From positions 744,001 through 808,000 of the forward strand of contig NC_091273.1 of assembly GCF_042100115.1 (NCBI RefSeq): DNA of 64,000 nucleotides, in the 5' to 3' direction. Source of the DNA: Alternaria dauci. Its lineage: Eukaryota > Ascomycota > Dothideomycetes > Pleosporales > Pleosporaceae. The notes beneath the pieces were generated by a model, which was not told where the DNA came from, searched no databases, and saw only the letters and a program-made list of their open reading frames with translations. Position numbers and translations under genes: made by a program. Numbering within the stretch: the stretch's first letter is position 1; the number at the start of each line of letters is the position of its first letter. Below are positions 21,089 through 32,460 of the stretch, in pieces.

Positions 21089-22821
21089 TCACTCCTGTAG
21101 TACCTTTACAATCTTGAACTTGACACCGAAGTTATAGTTCTTGTCGAAGGCTAGACCAAAGTCTCGATCTGGTGTGATGTTCTCGATCGAAGAGTCCACA
21201 AGCTCCAGGTCAAAATCCTGGACCATAGCTGCAACGGTGAGGTAAAGCTCGGCGTATGCAAGGCTGGGCCACGTCAGCATTCTTTGATCGTACCAAAAGC
21301 GTAAACGGCTTACTTTATGCCAAGGCAGGCTCTACTACCCTTGGTGAAGGTAACCAGATACTTGTCGAGATATTCTCCGCGGGCTTTTGCTTCAGTCCAT
21401 CGCTCAGGCCTGAAAACGTGGGGGTCGGGGAAAACACCGGGGTGGCTGTTGAGTAAATATGGCATTGCACCAATGATAGTCTAGGATAATGTTAGACAGC
21501 TCAAGATCTCAAGCAGATTCTGTACTTACTCCCGAAGGTATGAGCTTGTCCTTGTAAGCAAGCGGCTCGACGAGTAAGCGTGGAAAGCGACTCGTGAAGG
21601 AAGATTCGTATCGAAGTGACTCGTTGATGACCGCTGTCTAGTATACATTAGGAGGTACATATCGTGACGTGTAGCAACGACTTACCAGATATGGCAGAGA
21701 TTCGAGCTGAGACCAGGTCGCTTTCTTACATGGTCGTAGCTCTGCGCGCAGTTTGGCTAGTATCTCGGGATACAGAATCAAGTAGCACATGATGACTGTC
21801 AAGGTTCTGGCTGTGGTATCCACCCCAGCGATCAGGATAGTTGAGCTCTCGTCTGTTAGTCGCTGAAGTGTCTTTTCCGGTGCGGGTATCTTGGAGCTGA
21901 TCAGTGCGTCAAAGATCGTCCGAGGTTTGGTTGGTTCTTCCCCTTCCTGGCTTTTCTTTAGTGCTGCTTTTGAGTATTCCGCAATTCGCGTCTCGAAGTC
22001 CACAAAGCTAACCATGGAAGGACTAACGCGAGCGACGAGCCAGGCTGGAAGACGTGTAATGATGTGATCAAAGCTAGGAAAGAACCGGCGCACGTGTTGA
22101 ATCATTAATATGGCCTTGACATCTCGTTCGAGCTCGCATGGAAATCCAGGTTTGTCGAGATTACCGAAACTCTCGCCGTACGCATAGTGTGAGATAACAT
22201 CGACCGCAAGACTGCCAAACACGAGAGGTCCATTGAGGATCTCTCCAGTATGGTTGGCTTCCTTCAAACGGGTGACCAACTTATCGACTTTGGACTGAAT
22301 GATTGATTCCAGATCTGAGATTGATCTTTTCGAAAACAGATTGGCAATATAACCGCGTCGTTGCCGATGTAGTTCATGGTCATTAGTGGAGATCACTGAT
22401 GTGCGCACGATGGTTGTCAGATCAGGGCTCTTGTTGCGCTTCTGTCCAGCACCCGCATAGACTTTGTCATAAAAGAAGGGGTCGTTGAGCGAGAGCTCAT
22501 CGGGATTGACTCGTACAAGTGGGCCTACACATCATGAGCAAATACTTCTGCAGGGGGTGTGCGTACTAGGGAGTACTCGCCGTACTGCTCGTGCATCCAG
22601 ACAACCTTCTTGTAATACTGCCCACCATGTACAACGTCGTAGTAAAATTGGGGGAGGTACGATCCAGCCGCCCAGCGCGGACCAGGGAAGCTGGCCAAAG
22701 GGTGGAAGAAGAGGTTGTAGATAGTCTTGATAAGCCAGTATGTGATGATGAGCAAGATAAAGCCCCCGACTACAGTGAGTTTGCCTACCTCCTTCATTCT
22801 CAAAGAGGTGTTAGCATCCAT
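21089..22821 (-). CDS. Cytochrome P450, E-class, trichodiene-oxygenase-like
   Basis: Heme monooxygenase. Predicted exons are complement(21089..21263, 21314..21480, 21530..21637, 21686..22524, 22581..22821), 509 residues. An N-terminal membrane anchor lies at about residues 14-35, then the proline-rich [11 protein letters not shown] hinge. An I-helix AGVDTTART, an ExxR-type K helix (ESLRY), the FRPERW segment and a complete heme loop [10 protein letters not shown] (Cys448) follow. The overall pattern ([27 protein letters not shown]) is that of the CYP clade containing trichodiene oxygenase and benzoate 4-hydroxylase relatives; substrate unknown. The first intron (22525-22580) appears to use a GC donor; the others are 48-50 bp GT-AG. 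First downstream member of a co-directional trio, 160 bp from its neighbour. Confidence 0.87.
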
Positions 22822-22981
22822 GGTTGCAGTTACTTTGGGAGATGGCCAGAGGAGTACAAAGAGGCTTGAATAAACGGCGTGGTGAACACGAAGCGAACCT
22901 ATTTGATCATTTGCATTGCCTACACGAACAGTGGTGGTGGTGGCCAACTCATACCACTTCTTGTTGAGAAGCGGGGTACCT

Positions 22982-24715
22982 TCACTGTCTCTTCCCAAGT
23001 TTGCGTTTGCGTATGCGCACGGCTATTCGTTCTTGTGGACGGAGCTGCCCAAAAGCGGACTCTCGCAGCACAGGCATCGCAGCGTCGGTCGCCTCTGGGT
23101 CACACAGCTGTACCTCAAACTCACTCATTACGACAGCCAGAGTTGCTGCTTGTATGGCCCTGGTATAATCGGTAGCAATCCCAAAGCTCTGCTGGTCGTA
23201 AAAGATAGGAGCCAACAGCTCGAGATCCTGCGCATCAAACCTGCCACTCCCACTCTTTCGTTGGCCTCGCACTTTGGGGCCGTTATCGTCGGGGATCAAG
23301 AAGCGTTCAGGCCAGAACTCATCTAATGGTTTCTCAACAGTACGTGGTCGTGCGTTTGCCCAAGCCTTGGTATCCAACGCGATGTCATGCGAGAAGGATA
23401 TTGTGTGGCATGCCTTGGGCAGCTTCCATTGGCTACCGACGGAAACCTCGGCGAACTCGTTGGCACATGTCATGTATTGTGCGACACGAATGCGGCTAAC
23501 TTCCGCCTGTAAAGATTGCACGAGGGGCAGAGCTGCAACCTCGCTGACGTCATACGTGGCCGCTTTTGACGAACGCCGCTCAGAGACAATGGTAGTGATG
23601 CGATCCGCCAGGTATGGTTTGCGCAAAACTTCTATGATCGACCACACAGCAGAAGGGATCAGGTCCACATTGGAGCTGTAAGCATGTCAGAGCTTCTTGA
23701 TGCGGTGCGGATAATGTTTCCCCCAGATATCGCTTACCAGTGCATGATGTCCAACATCTCGGCTGTCCTAACTTCAAGAGGCAGTGGGGCTCTCGAAAGC
23801 AAGTCATCGCGCTCTTGGATGAATTTAGAGCCCTTGTATTCGTCCCAATCTGCATCGTCGCTACCTATCTTCGCAAACTCGGTGCCGCTATGGTTAGCCT
23901 TCAGCCACTTCTCAATGCCTTTGTATAGTCGATCGCGCGGCTCCTTATATGCCATGGAATTTGTGAACCATGGCATCCCCGGTACGAAACCCTCAATGGC
24001 ATCTTCAAATTTCCAGTAGTCTTTGATGAGCCCAGGGTATTGCTTGAAGATCGCTGAACCGAAGAGTGTCTCCATGGAACACCTAGTGAAAACTTGCTGG
24101 AAAAACGACCAGCTGTCTTCTATCTGTGTCCAGGTACCAACTTGGAACATCTTGTCATTCAAATTGCGCGAAAGAGTTGCAGCATAGAAGTCGGCTACAG
24201 TTGTCAAGGAGTCGCCTTCCAAGTACTTTCGCATTGTTGCTTTGCGCGCACGCTCAATGGTTCCTTGATCGATGGCCGCATTGGTGAATAGTTTTGCTAC
24301 AGCTTCAGGAGAACCCAGAATGATCTCGTACATATTCTTTCCGGTGATGACTGGATTTCGCTTCTCATATGCCTGGATAGCCTGCTTCATCTGCTCGGGG
24401 TCTCGAATAACAATGAACGGCTGCATGCCCGCCTTGACGGCAAACGGTGCGAAGCTGCCATAGTCCTTGCTGACAGACGTTAGCAGTCACAAACTAGTGG
24501 TTATATAGATGATCGTACAGTAACCTCGCGAAATACTTCTGTGGTCCGTCATACGCTAAACTGAAAGCATGGAAAACCCCTGGGAACAGATACGGAATTG
24601 TTGGTGGCCTGCTCCCCGATGCGGTGGTCTTCGCGTTTTGGTAGAACAGCGTTGTGGAGACATAATAAGTTAATGCAGGTGCGACGATCAGCAGGACAGC
24701 TAAGAGGAGAAACAT
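22982..24715 (-). CDS. P450-like protein lacking the heme-ligand cysteine
   Basis: Predicted exons are complement(22982..23675, 23738..24469, 24519..24715), 540 residues. Introns are 62 and 49 bp. An N-terminal membrane anchor lies in the first 20 residues. The body reads as a CYP7/CYP8-type fungal P450: a C-helix region, a K helix with an intact ExxR (AEVSR) and the WPERF motif. Where the heme loop should read F-x-C-x-G-R, the sequence is QQSFGIATDYTRAI: the cysteine position is Gly475 and the conserved Gly-Arg are also changed. Everything else stays open with normal codon use. It may be a non-heme pseudo-enzyme or a slowly decaying gene. Transcribed in the same direction as its P450 and amidase neighbours. 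Confidence 0.8.
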
Positions 24716-24931
24716 TGCTGGTGAGATAAGAGATGGGACAGGTCAAGGCTGTGATGGCTCCAATTAGGCAGAGTGGATCCCTGCGCGTGCTAGCGGCGGA
24801 AGTCTCGGGTCCGCTTCACACCACCTATGCAACCAACAATCAATTTTCCTGAACAAAGCACGAAGCATGCATCTTCAGAGTTATCTTCGCATTATCTTGC
24901 CTGCTGACGATCAATTGTAGCTCGCTATAGT

Positions 24932-26873
24932 TTAAGGTGTAACCGAATTTCCCAATAACCTTCCTATTTCCTCAGCAATCGCCAATGTCTTCTCCTCGCT
25001 GAGCCTCTTTCCGATGACTTGAATAGCAACTGGAGCACCGTGATATGCCTCGGGGTCGTACTCAGCCTGGACAGCTGCATCCATGTCGTTCAGGGGTTCA
25101 TAGTCTGCACGCTTGCCATCAATTTTGCTATCTGCAAAAGTGACCGGGACCACGACACTGGTAAAGTCGAGTAAGTTGATGGCAGACGCGTAGCCATAGT
25201 ACTTGAACTGGTTGTGTCGGATAGCAGCGGTCGGACTGATAGGAGCAACTATACAGTCAAGTTCGCAACCATGCTCAGCCTCGACCTCTCGCCACCTGGA
25301 TAGATATTGCATCTGGTAATCCCACTTCTGCAGATGGATATCCCATACATCGTTCAAGTCAGCCTTTTGCATGTCCGGGTTAAGAAGTTCCTTGATATTT
25401 GGAATGCCCGGCTCTCCCGAAGTGTTGATGTCTTTCATCACGTCCTGTCTGGTTGTCAGCTAGTGTGAAACACCCAGATGCAGCTGCGTAAGTGCAAAAG
25501 GTGATGTTATTACCGTAGAGCCATCTGCTCCATAGATCTTGTTAGCGAGATCAACAGCAAAATCATGCTTGTATGGAGTCCAAGGCACGACCTTATGCTG
25601 ATTACTTTCCAAAACATCCATTACGCGTTCGATTCCACGTAGGACAGGAGGATGTGGGAGAACCTGTACTTTTAGCGAGAGCCATTACACCGCGTTCTGG
25701 GCGGAGACTCACGTTGCCGTCGCAAGTGTAGTACCCAATGGTCAGGCCAGATGAATTCAGCTTTGCTTTGAGAGCATCCTCTAGGTTGTATCTCCAAGGC
25801 AATGGGATGACTTTGGAGTCGTAATTCCAGGGCTCTTCACGGAGCACTGACGTGAGAAATAGTCTCAAGTCTTGACAGTCAGCTTCTCGAAGAGCTGAAA
25901 CCTGCGTTTTGTTTACTCACCAGACGCAGAGTGGGCGATCGGTCCGACAACACTGTGGATGGTTTCTTGTCCTTCCATACTGTTCGCCATATTTGCGTAG
26001 GGCATCCTACCATGACTAGGGCGGATGCCGTACAGAAAGTTGAAGGCGGATGGGATTCTGATGGAGCCGCCAATGTCGGTTCCAACACCGATGATTCCTC
26101 CACGAAGGCCTATCATCGCTCCTTCTCCGCCCGAACTTCCTCCGCACGACCAGTTCTTGTTGCGCGGATTTGTGGTCCTCCCGATAATGTTGTTAACAGT
26201 CTCACAAACCATCAGGGTTTGAGGGACGCTTGTCTTGACATAAAAGACCGCACCTGCCTTGCGAAGGAGTTCTGTAAGAACAGAGTCTTTGTCGTCGTAT
26301 TTTCCCAGCCAGGAAACATAGCCCATGGATGTCTCTTTTCCCTAATGCACTCATGTCAGGTTTGCCGTTCGCGGCATGCTTGGATCGCGTTGGGCGTAAG
26401 AGGAGAATATCGTACCTTCACCCGCAGTTGATCTTTCAAAGATATAGGAAGACCATGTAGAGGCCCAACAGTCGTGCTGTGTTCCGCGTAATACTTGTCT
26501 AGATCTCGAGCCTGTGCAAGAGCCTCTTCGGGGAAAAACTCGTGTACACAATTCGTCTGCAGCCATTTGTTAGCCGCTGAGTCTGCCACAATCATACTAT
26601 CGGTCATACTAATTGCTGGGCTAGGGCGGCTCTTTTACAAAAGGCGAGTGTGACATCCACGGACTTTAGCTTCCCCTCAGCCATCTGTGCAACGAGGTCA
26701 GTGGCCGAAGATTCGGTCAGCTCGATTTCTCGCGCAGAGAGAAGCCCTGATTCTCTCGGAAACGCGAGTACATTGTCATCGCTTGGGAGGTCCCGAATTA
26801 ACCATTCCGAGGGTATCGTGCTGGCGATACGAGTTCGTTTCTCTGCAGCAAGCTGCTCCCAACTGGAAGTCAT
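24932..26873 (-). CDS. Fungal amidase (amidase-signature family)
   Basis: Hydrolyses carboxamides to acids and ammonia. Predicted exons are complement(24932..25444, 25514..25663, 25713..25870, 25921..26341, 26416..26556, 26610..26873), 548 residues, with five introns of 49-74 bp. The Ser-cisSer-Lys triad is visible: K129 in SLKDQ, S204 in CGGSSGGEG and S228 in TDIGGSIR. The K-to-S spacing of 99 equals that of mammalian FAAH. No signal peptide, so probably cytosolic, as for acetamidases. All splice joins restore family-typical sequence. It is the upstream gene of the minus-strand trio, 216 bp from the P450-like gene, suggesting a shared pathway. Substrate unknown; acetamidase/general amidase is the nearest description. 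Confidence 0.88.
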
Positions 26874-27886
26874 TACTCTTGTGTCGGAGTAGCAGAGAAG
26901 GAAATGATAGAAATCTGTCTCAAATATATTCAGTTCAATCTACAGAGGCAGAATGAAGCGCAGGACGTACGTATCCGTGGTGGTGACGTCGGGCCAAAGG
27001 ATGGTGACGATGGTCTCTACCTGAGGTGGGGTTGATCGCTTGTACCTTCTGCAACGGAACCCACCCCTACGGAGATGTGAGAACCCCTCTTTCCGAATAT
27101 ATCTGTATCACTGAGGTTCATGCACATCTCTCGTGGAGGCGACCCATTATGATATCAACTTTTGCTGTGAGGACGGAGTGTAGAAGATGACGGTTGCAAA
27201 ATCCACGCCTTCTGTTCGGGGTCAAGGTACGAGGGCCTGAGGTTGCCACCCCGTTAGCCAGCGAGACATTGCGTCATTCCAGAATTTACAACACTCGTTT
27301 TCACGCATTATACGCAGTCCTTGTCGCCTTTGTCTTCTTACTACCAGCTATTGTTTAGGCTTACTATTCTATAATGGTAGGCGGCCCCATCACCTAATCA
27401 GGAACTAGGATTAGGCCATTCTCACCCAAGTCACCGCCGCAGCAAAATCATCTCAACTGCAACAACTCCACGACCAATCGCACCTGCGCATGCGACCAGG
27501 TGGGCGCATATCTCATGGCAGGCAATGGTGGGCTGTGACTGCGGATATTTTGATCTGGCTGCCACGAGGTCGGTCGGCCTGAAAGTGAGGCGTGGCTGTG
27601 CAGGTGGCCCTATCAGAAAAGAACCAAAAACCATCATTGTCCGTTGCATGGCACAAGCACACCACTTCGCTCAGCCTTCTCAGAAACCACGTTGCAAAAC
27701 TGAAGTACCACTTCTAACAACACGATAGTCAGTAGCGATCGCCTATCGTTGAGAGAACGAACGCACAACACGAAAAGCGACCAACTAGAGTATTGCCTGA
27801 AGGCATTCTTCTACCCTTCGAGGGACTCCACCTAGAATACCACACAGTCCTTTGCCTGAGACATCCCTGGGTAATATATCACCAAT
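26874..27886. promoter_or_regulatory. Divergent intergenic region, amidase / arrestin gene
   Basis: About 1 kb between two divergent start codons. No gene is supported. It marks the edge between the accessory-looking cluster and the conserved gene block to the right. Confidence 0.45.
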
Positions 27887-29272
27887 ATGGGCCTCTTTAG
27901 CTCCAACAAAATTCGTCAGCCGCCACTCCCTGATTTAGCAATACAACTCGATGACACGACCGACAAAGTTTACAGACCAGACGATACCGTCAGAGGCCAT
28001 GTCGTACTGACCCCCGTCGTGCCTATCGAGCCTGAGGCGCTCAGGGTCTCACTCTTTGGACAATCACTGGTATGGTATCGTCGGGATGTAGGCTCCGATG
28101 GTACTACTGACTACCATCACTGGAGGGACAACGCACCACTGTTTGAGGTAACCCAGGACATTTTACACACAGCAACTACCAAAAAGAATCAGGATGAGAA
28201 GAAGGGGCTGGAAGCGATATCGAAATTTGAAGCCGGCGAGGTCTACACATTTCCCTTCCAATTCACGTTTCCTGCTGGGACTAGTAATACGCGATATGGT
28301 CAATACGAAAACGACTCTGATCAGAAATACAACATTGGACCACATGACCTACCTCCCACCTTTCTGATTACCGGACTTAACAAGCCGACCGACGACGGCA
28401 CAGATGCGGACTTTGCGAAGATAGAATATGGCGTACGGGCCACACTGATATGTCCTGGCTTTGGTGTCGTTCAAGGCAAGACTCTTGTAGATCTGACAAC
28501 TACGTCAACAATCCAGTTTCAGCCTACAAGATCTATACCACCCTCCGGTCAATACGGCACGCTGAATCGCTACCCAAAAACCTTCACATTGCGATCTTCC
28601 CTACTAGCTGGCAATAACCAAATAGGTATCCGACAAAGTATCCGCGACCGCTTTTCCTCCTCGACCCCGAAACTCGATTTCGAAATTGCTCTAGAGATAC
28701 CAGAGCAATTTACCATCGGATCCGAATTCTCCTTCCGTGCATCCTTTACGACACTGTCGCGAAGCCCAAACGCACTGCATACCCCTACATCCGTCACATT
28801 CAACATACTTAAATTGGATTTGCTGGACTTTACCTTCTACCGCGCGCCCCGCGACAGAGATGCAAGTAGTCTCAGATCCGGCTCGCACAGGAGCAACAAG
28901 TACGAAAGCTGGCCGCCGCCAGACCAGCTATACATCGTGGCCAAGCAAGAACACGAGGAGTTCACAGAGCGAAAGACGCCTCTCAATGCTTTACCTACAT
29001 CGGCCACATTGGAGCTCACTGCTGGATTGCCAAGTTACTCCGTCATTGCCGGCTCGTCAGGGGAGAATCACAGTGGGGCAACGGAGGAACAATCGAGGAG
29101 CACTTGTGAGCAGTGGTTCACGGCGAGGATCCCGAGTGTGACAGTACCCAGTTTTCGTAGTTTTGCCATCACACGGGCATACAAGGTCAGAGTGAAGCTT
29201 GGGGTTGAGGTCGGAGGAAAGAAGTTTGAGAGGGAGGCTGAAAGCGCGGTAGGGAGGATGAACAGCGCCTAA
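27887..29272 (+). CDS. Arrestin-domain protein
   Basis: A single exon of 461 residues. The N-terminal arrestin fold runs over about residues 15-200 (LAIQLDDTTDKVYRPDDTVRGHVVL is the usual first two strands), and a second beta domain covers about 230-450. In fungi such alpha-arrestins bring Rsp5-type ubiquitin ligases to nutrient transporters and sensors. I see no clear PPxY motif; LPSY around residue 384 is the closest PY-type match, so Rsp5 binding is uncertain. No membrane segment. The 3' end is convergent with the Fta4 gene, 192 bp away. Confidence 0.82.
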   Translation: MGLFSSNKIRQPPLPDLAIQLDDTTDKVYRPDDTVRGHVVLTPVVPIEPEALRVSLFGQSLVWYRRDVGSDGTTDYHHWRDNAPLFEVTQDILHTATTKKNQDEKKGLEAISKFEAGEVYTFPFQFTFPAGTSNTRYGQYENDSDQKYNIGPHDLPPTFLITGLNKPTDDGTDADFAKIEYGVRATLICPGFGVVQGKTLVDLTTTSTIQFQPTRSIPPSGQYGTLNRYPKTFTLRSSLLAGNNQIGIRQSIRDRFSSSTPKLDFEIALEIPEQFTIGSEFSFRASFTTLSRSPNALHTPTSVTFNILKLDLLDFTFYRAPRDRDASSLRSGSHRSNKYESWPPPDQLYIVAKQEHEEFTERKTPLNALPTSATLELTAGLPSYSVIAGSSGENHSGATEEQSRSTCEQWFTARIPSVTVPSFRSFAITRAYKVRVKLGVEVGGKKFEREAESAVGRMNSA

Positions 29273-29464
29273 GTCCAGTAGTACTGAAGATGGTTGGAAG
29301 TGGATGGAGTCGTCTTGTTCGCGAAATTGACGTCGCAATACCCATACTAGATGAACCGTGTCCATAATAAATGCTCTGCATGCTACTGTGCAATGTCCAA
29401 AAAACCAGGGGTATCATATCCAAACGCCAAAGCAAAACCGCGAAGAGGAACGCGGATGCGATAT

Positions 29465-30303
29465 TTAATGATGCCAGCTCTCCAGCACTTTGTCCACTTT
29501 CTGCCTCCCTTCATTTTGCAGTGCGTCCATATCAATATCTTCGTCATCTTCCGCCGTAGACGGCACTTGGACATTGCCAAACCTGTCTTCTACACGTGCG
29601 GCAACGCGTATCGCCAACGTCCGTGTCTTTGCCAGCTCCGGCGCAAGCGGCGCATCCTTCCAGACCAAGTTTGGCTGGATGTTCTCCTTTGGCTGGCGAT
29701 AAGGTTCTAGCAGCGAAAGCAACGTGCGGTATGTGTCGAGCCGGTTTTGGAGCGTCTGCCGGCGTGCAGAGAGTTCTTGGAGGCGGGAGACGGAGGAAAG
29801 ATATTGGTCTTGTGTGATGTCGGCGTCGCGGTCGGGCCATGTTGTGGGTAGTTTCGCAATGTTTTGGTCGAGGGTTAGGTCGTCGTTTTGGTATAGTGCA
29901 TGCGTGTCGTCTTCGTGGGTATCGGACGGAGGATTTGCTTCTTCGTCGTCGTCGTCGACTTGAGGCGCGCCAGATTCCCAGTATAGGATGTCTATTTGCT
30001 CGACGACATGCTCGATCATCTGGCGGCTGTAGACTTTTCGGGAGTGCTGTTTGAGGTTGCGGTTGACTGAAGCACATTATCAGAACAACGCAGAGGTGAT
30101 GGTGAGTACAGCTGCTCTATACCTTTATCTAAGACTCCCTTCATGACACTGAGCTCGATTCCACCATCTTGCGCGAGTGTTCGCAGACGTTCCGACGGCG
30201 GGATTCCACGCGATAGAATGTGTTTCCTGGTCTGGAGAAACCGTTGCTTTTGCTCCACGACGGTATCTTGCTTCGACCTTGCGGATGGCACGCGTTGATC
30301 CAT
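29465..30303 (-). CDS. Inner kinetochore protein Fta4
   Basis: Subunit of the fungal inner kinetochore (CCAN; Sim4 complex in fission yeast, linked to CENP-U/Nkp groups). Predicted exons are complement(29465..30066, 30123..30303), 260 residues, with a 56-bp intron. The N-terminal half is helical, with FLQTRKHILSRGIPPSERLR and, joined across the intron, KVNRNLKQHSRKVYS followed by VVEQIDILYW. This is the pattern by which I recognise Fta4 proteins. An acidic Asp/Glu-rich linker and a coiled-coil segment (around 140-190) follow, ending in an acidic tail. The ATG at 30303 is preferred over the in-frame upstream ATG at 30354. Confidence 0.72.
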
Positions 30304-30900
30304 TGTTGAGGCTGTTGAGTACCTTCGATGCCGAGTGTTGCGGACAGGGTGCATTGGACCGAGGGGACTAGCGCGACGCGTTGAGACGAGGCTTGACCTA
30401 TTTGGGATGGCGCGATGGCACCACAGTGCTCCTTCCCACCAGCAATCGACTTCCGGAAAAAAGTCACTGTTTTCGGCTTCCGTACAGCGGAACTCGTTGC
30501 ACGTGTCAAAGGTACATGATTCGTTGTAGGACCGGCAGTCTTGGTCGCATTACCGATGTCTGTCTGTTGTGGCTATGACGCTTGGCATAGGACCCCCAAT
30601 GCGAGAATGCGAGGAACCATTCAGCTAGGCTGAATTTTGAGGCCTTTGAGCAATTCTGTCCAATGAGCAACCGTCTGGCCGGGCTTTGGAGCCTCGCATA
30701 TCCAGATCTGCCTTGTAGGTAAGAAGGAAACTATACGTGATGCGAATGGTAAACCGAGCTCGAAGCATGGTGCTTGTAATGAGAGCATATAAAAGACTGT
30801 CTCTTTTCCCATGTCTCGTCATTCCCAGTAATCCCATACCCAAAGAGAAAAATCCGTTGTACGACTCTCAAGCGTGTACCTCCTATTACTACCTAAGAAC
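30304..30900. promoter_or_regulatory. Divergent intergenic region, FTA4 / tubby-like gene
   Basis: 597 bp between two divergent starts. A TATAAAA motif at 30788-30794 serves the right-hand gene. Nothing else could be assigned. Confidence 0.5.
30788..30794 (+). promoter_or_regulatory. TATA box
   Basis: A perfect TATAAAA, 107 bp upstream of the ATG at 30901, in a spacing normal for fungal promoters with a short leader. Confidence 0.45.
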
Positions 30901-31701
30901 ATGTCCACCTCTATTGCTCTGCAGAACCTGAGGAACCCAGATGCAGACGACAACACCGTGCGTCACCGAAAATCTTCCCGAACACATGTGGAGTCCACGT
31001 CTTCTGGAGATGGCGACCCGTGGCTGAACACGCCTCATGATGAAGAGTTTTCGAGTCGACCACTTGACTCTCGTTCCTTAACCCCCACCGCAGTGTACTG
31101 GATCTCTCCTCATGGTTTTCTTAGCAAAAAAATCACCATCCTTGACTTGACAAAAGACATGGAGATGCCATACACAGGCATGACAGCCGAATACAAAGCC
31201 GAGATCAAAAGGACCATGAAGGATCATTCCTTCGCGCCGGTACTTACCTGTCACCGCCGTACCTGGCTAGGTCTCAACTACGAAATTACCGACGACCAGA
31301 ACGCTCATGTTGCTTACTGGTCGCATTCCTGGTCTTCGGTGGGCGAGGCAGTCCTCACATTTCCAGATGACTCAGCTCATTCATCCCATGCTATCATCTT
31401 GAGTAACAAGCGCTGGGGACTGCGCACTGAATCGTTCGTTTACAACTCACAGCCATACGTCTGGCAGATGGACAGCTTGTGGCACTCGACCAACATGACA
31501 CTGTATCGGGTCACAGGGAGTGGTGAGCAGCAGAAGAAGCTTGAAGTAGCCAAGTACGCGCAGAAGTGGTGGGGTAGTTTTGTAACGGGTGGGACGTTGG
31601 TGGTCGACAGCACCGAGATTGATGGCGCCGTGGCCTGTTTGACGCTTGTCGTGGTGTTGAAGAAGAAGCGACAAAGGGCTGCAGAAAGACACGAAGGATG
31701 A
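30901..31701 (+). CDS. Hypothetical protein, tubby/LURP-one-like beta fold
   Basis: A single exon of 266 residues starting at the ATG at 30901. The first 65 residues are polar and probably disordered. The remainder alternates short hydrophobic strands with Trp/Tyr-rich turns (WISPHGFLSKK, HRRTWLGLNYEI, NKRWGLRTESF, QPYVWQMDS), ending in a hydrophobic helix (VACLTLVVVL) and a basic tail. This strand-rich pattern with a terminal hydrophobic helix resembles the tubby C-terminal/LURP-one/scramblase fold; that is inference from pattern only. No signal peptide. A TATA box precedes it, hinting at regulated expression. Confidence 0.6.
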   Translation: MSTSIALQNLRNPDADDNTVRHRKSSRTHVESTSSGDGDPWLNTPHDEEFSSRPLDSRSLTPTAVYWISPHGFLSKKITILDLTKDMEMPYTGMTAEYKAEIKRTMKDHSFAPVLTCHRRTWLGLNYEITDDQNAHVAYWSHSWSSVGEAVLTFPDDSAHSSHAIILSNKRWGLRTESFVYNSQPYVWQMDSLWHSTNMTLYRVTGSGEQQKKLEVAKYAQKWWGSFVTGGTLVVDSTEIDGAVACLTLVVVLKKKRQRAAERHEG

Positions 31702-32460
31702 GGGTCTAGGTGCAGAAGGATGCGCCAGGTTGTTCAAGAGTCTGAAGTTCGGCGAATTGACTCGACATGGTGAGGCTTGGCTGTGGCGTAGCTCTTCCTG
31801 GAAGGTGGGAGCCGGACGGCACGTGCACATAACTAATACGGCAATACGGAGCGATTTCCTGGCACCTTGAACGTCATAGTACGGGGTTGATGCTCAGATC
31901 GGATCCACGTCGGTGCCGCTGTGCCACAATCTTATTGCTCCTTGTCCCTTTACCCACCCAGATGGGTCTCAGTAAATAAAGCTCTTGTTGAAAGATGCAT
32001 TGAGCAGCTAGGCGCGACGTGTACCGGCGTTGCAGACAACAGCGGCCACTTACAAAGCGCCTGTCCGCAGTTTCAGATTAACCACAAAGCCAACGGTTGT
32101 TTGGTTCAAACGGCGGGCGGTTAGCACACAAGATAGCGCACCACTCGACGCCAGTGACGCTGCCAAGCCCCCGACTGACCGCGCATCAGGGAATGCAAGG
32201 CCTGAAACACGTCGGCACCCCGGTTACCTGTGAATCACTAATGATTGCACTTCGCGCCTGCTCTTCGTCGTGCTAGTTCACCACCTTTTTGCCATTTACT
32301 ACCCTACTAATATTAATCCCCTTCCACTACGACCGCACACGATAGCGCCTTCTCCCTGCCCATTTTCAATGGCAACAAGAGCTTAAGACAGGGGTTCCGA
32401 TTAGCAACTCTACCGCATACGCGACCTCCACCTCGACCGCCACCACCACCACTCTGAGCC
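31702..32460. other. Intergenic, upstream of the Rsn1/Csc1-type gene
   Basis: 759 bp with no supported gene. The last 200 bp contain pyrimidine-rich leader sequence before the ATG at 32461. Confidence 0.5.

Noticed and set aside
23180..23182. Sequencing or assembly error as a cause of the missing heme cysteine
   Set aside because: Several adjacent residues of the loop differ as well, and the frame is intact on both sides, so a single base error cannot explain it.
29465..30077. Arg/Pro-rich ORFs antisense and out of frame to Fta4
   Set aside because: Shadow frames of the Fta4 coding sequence.
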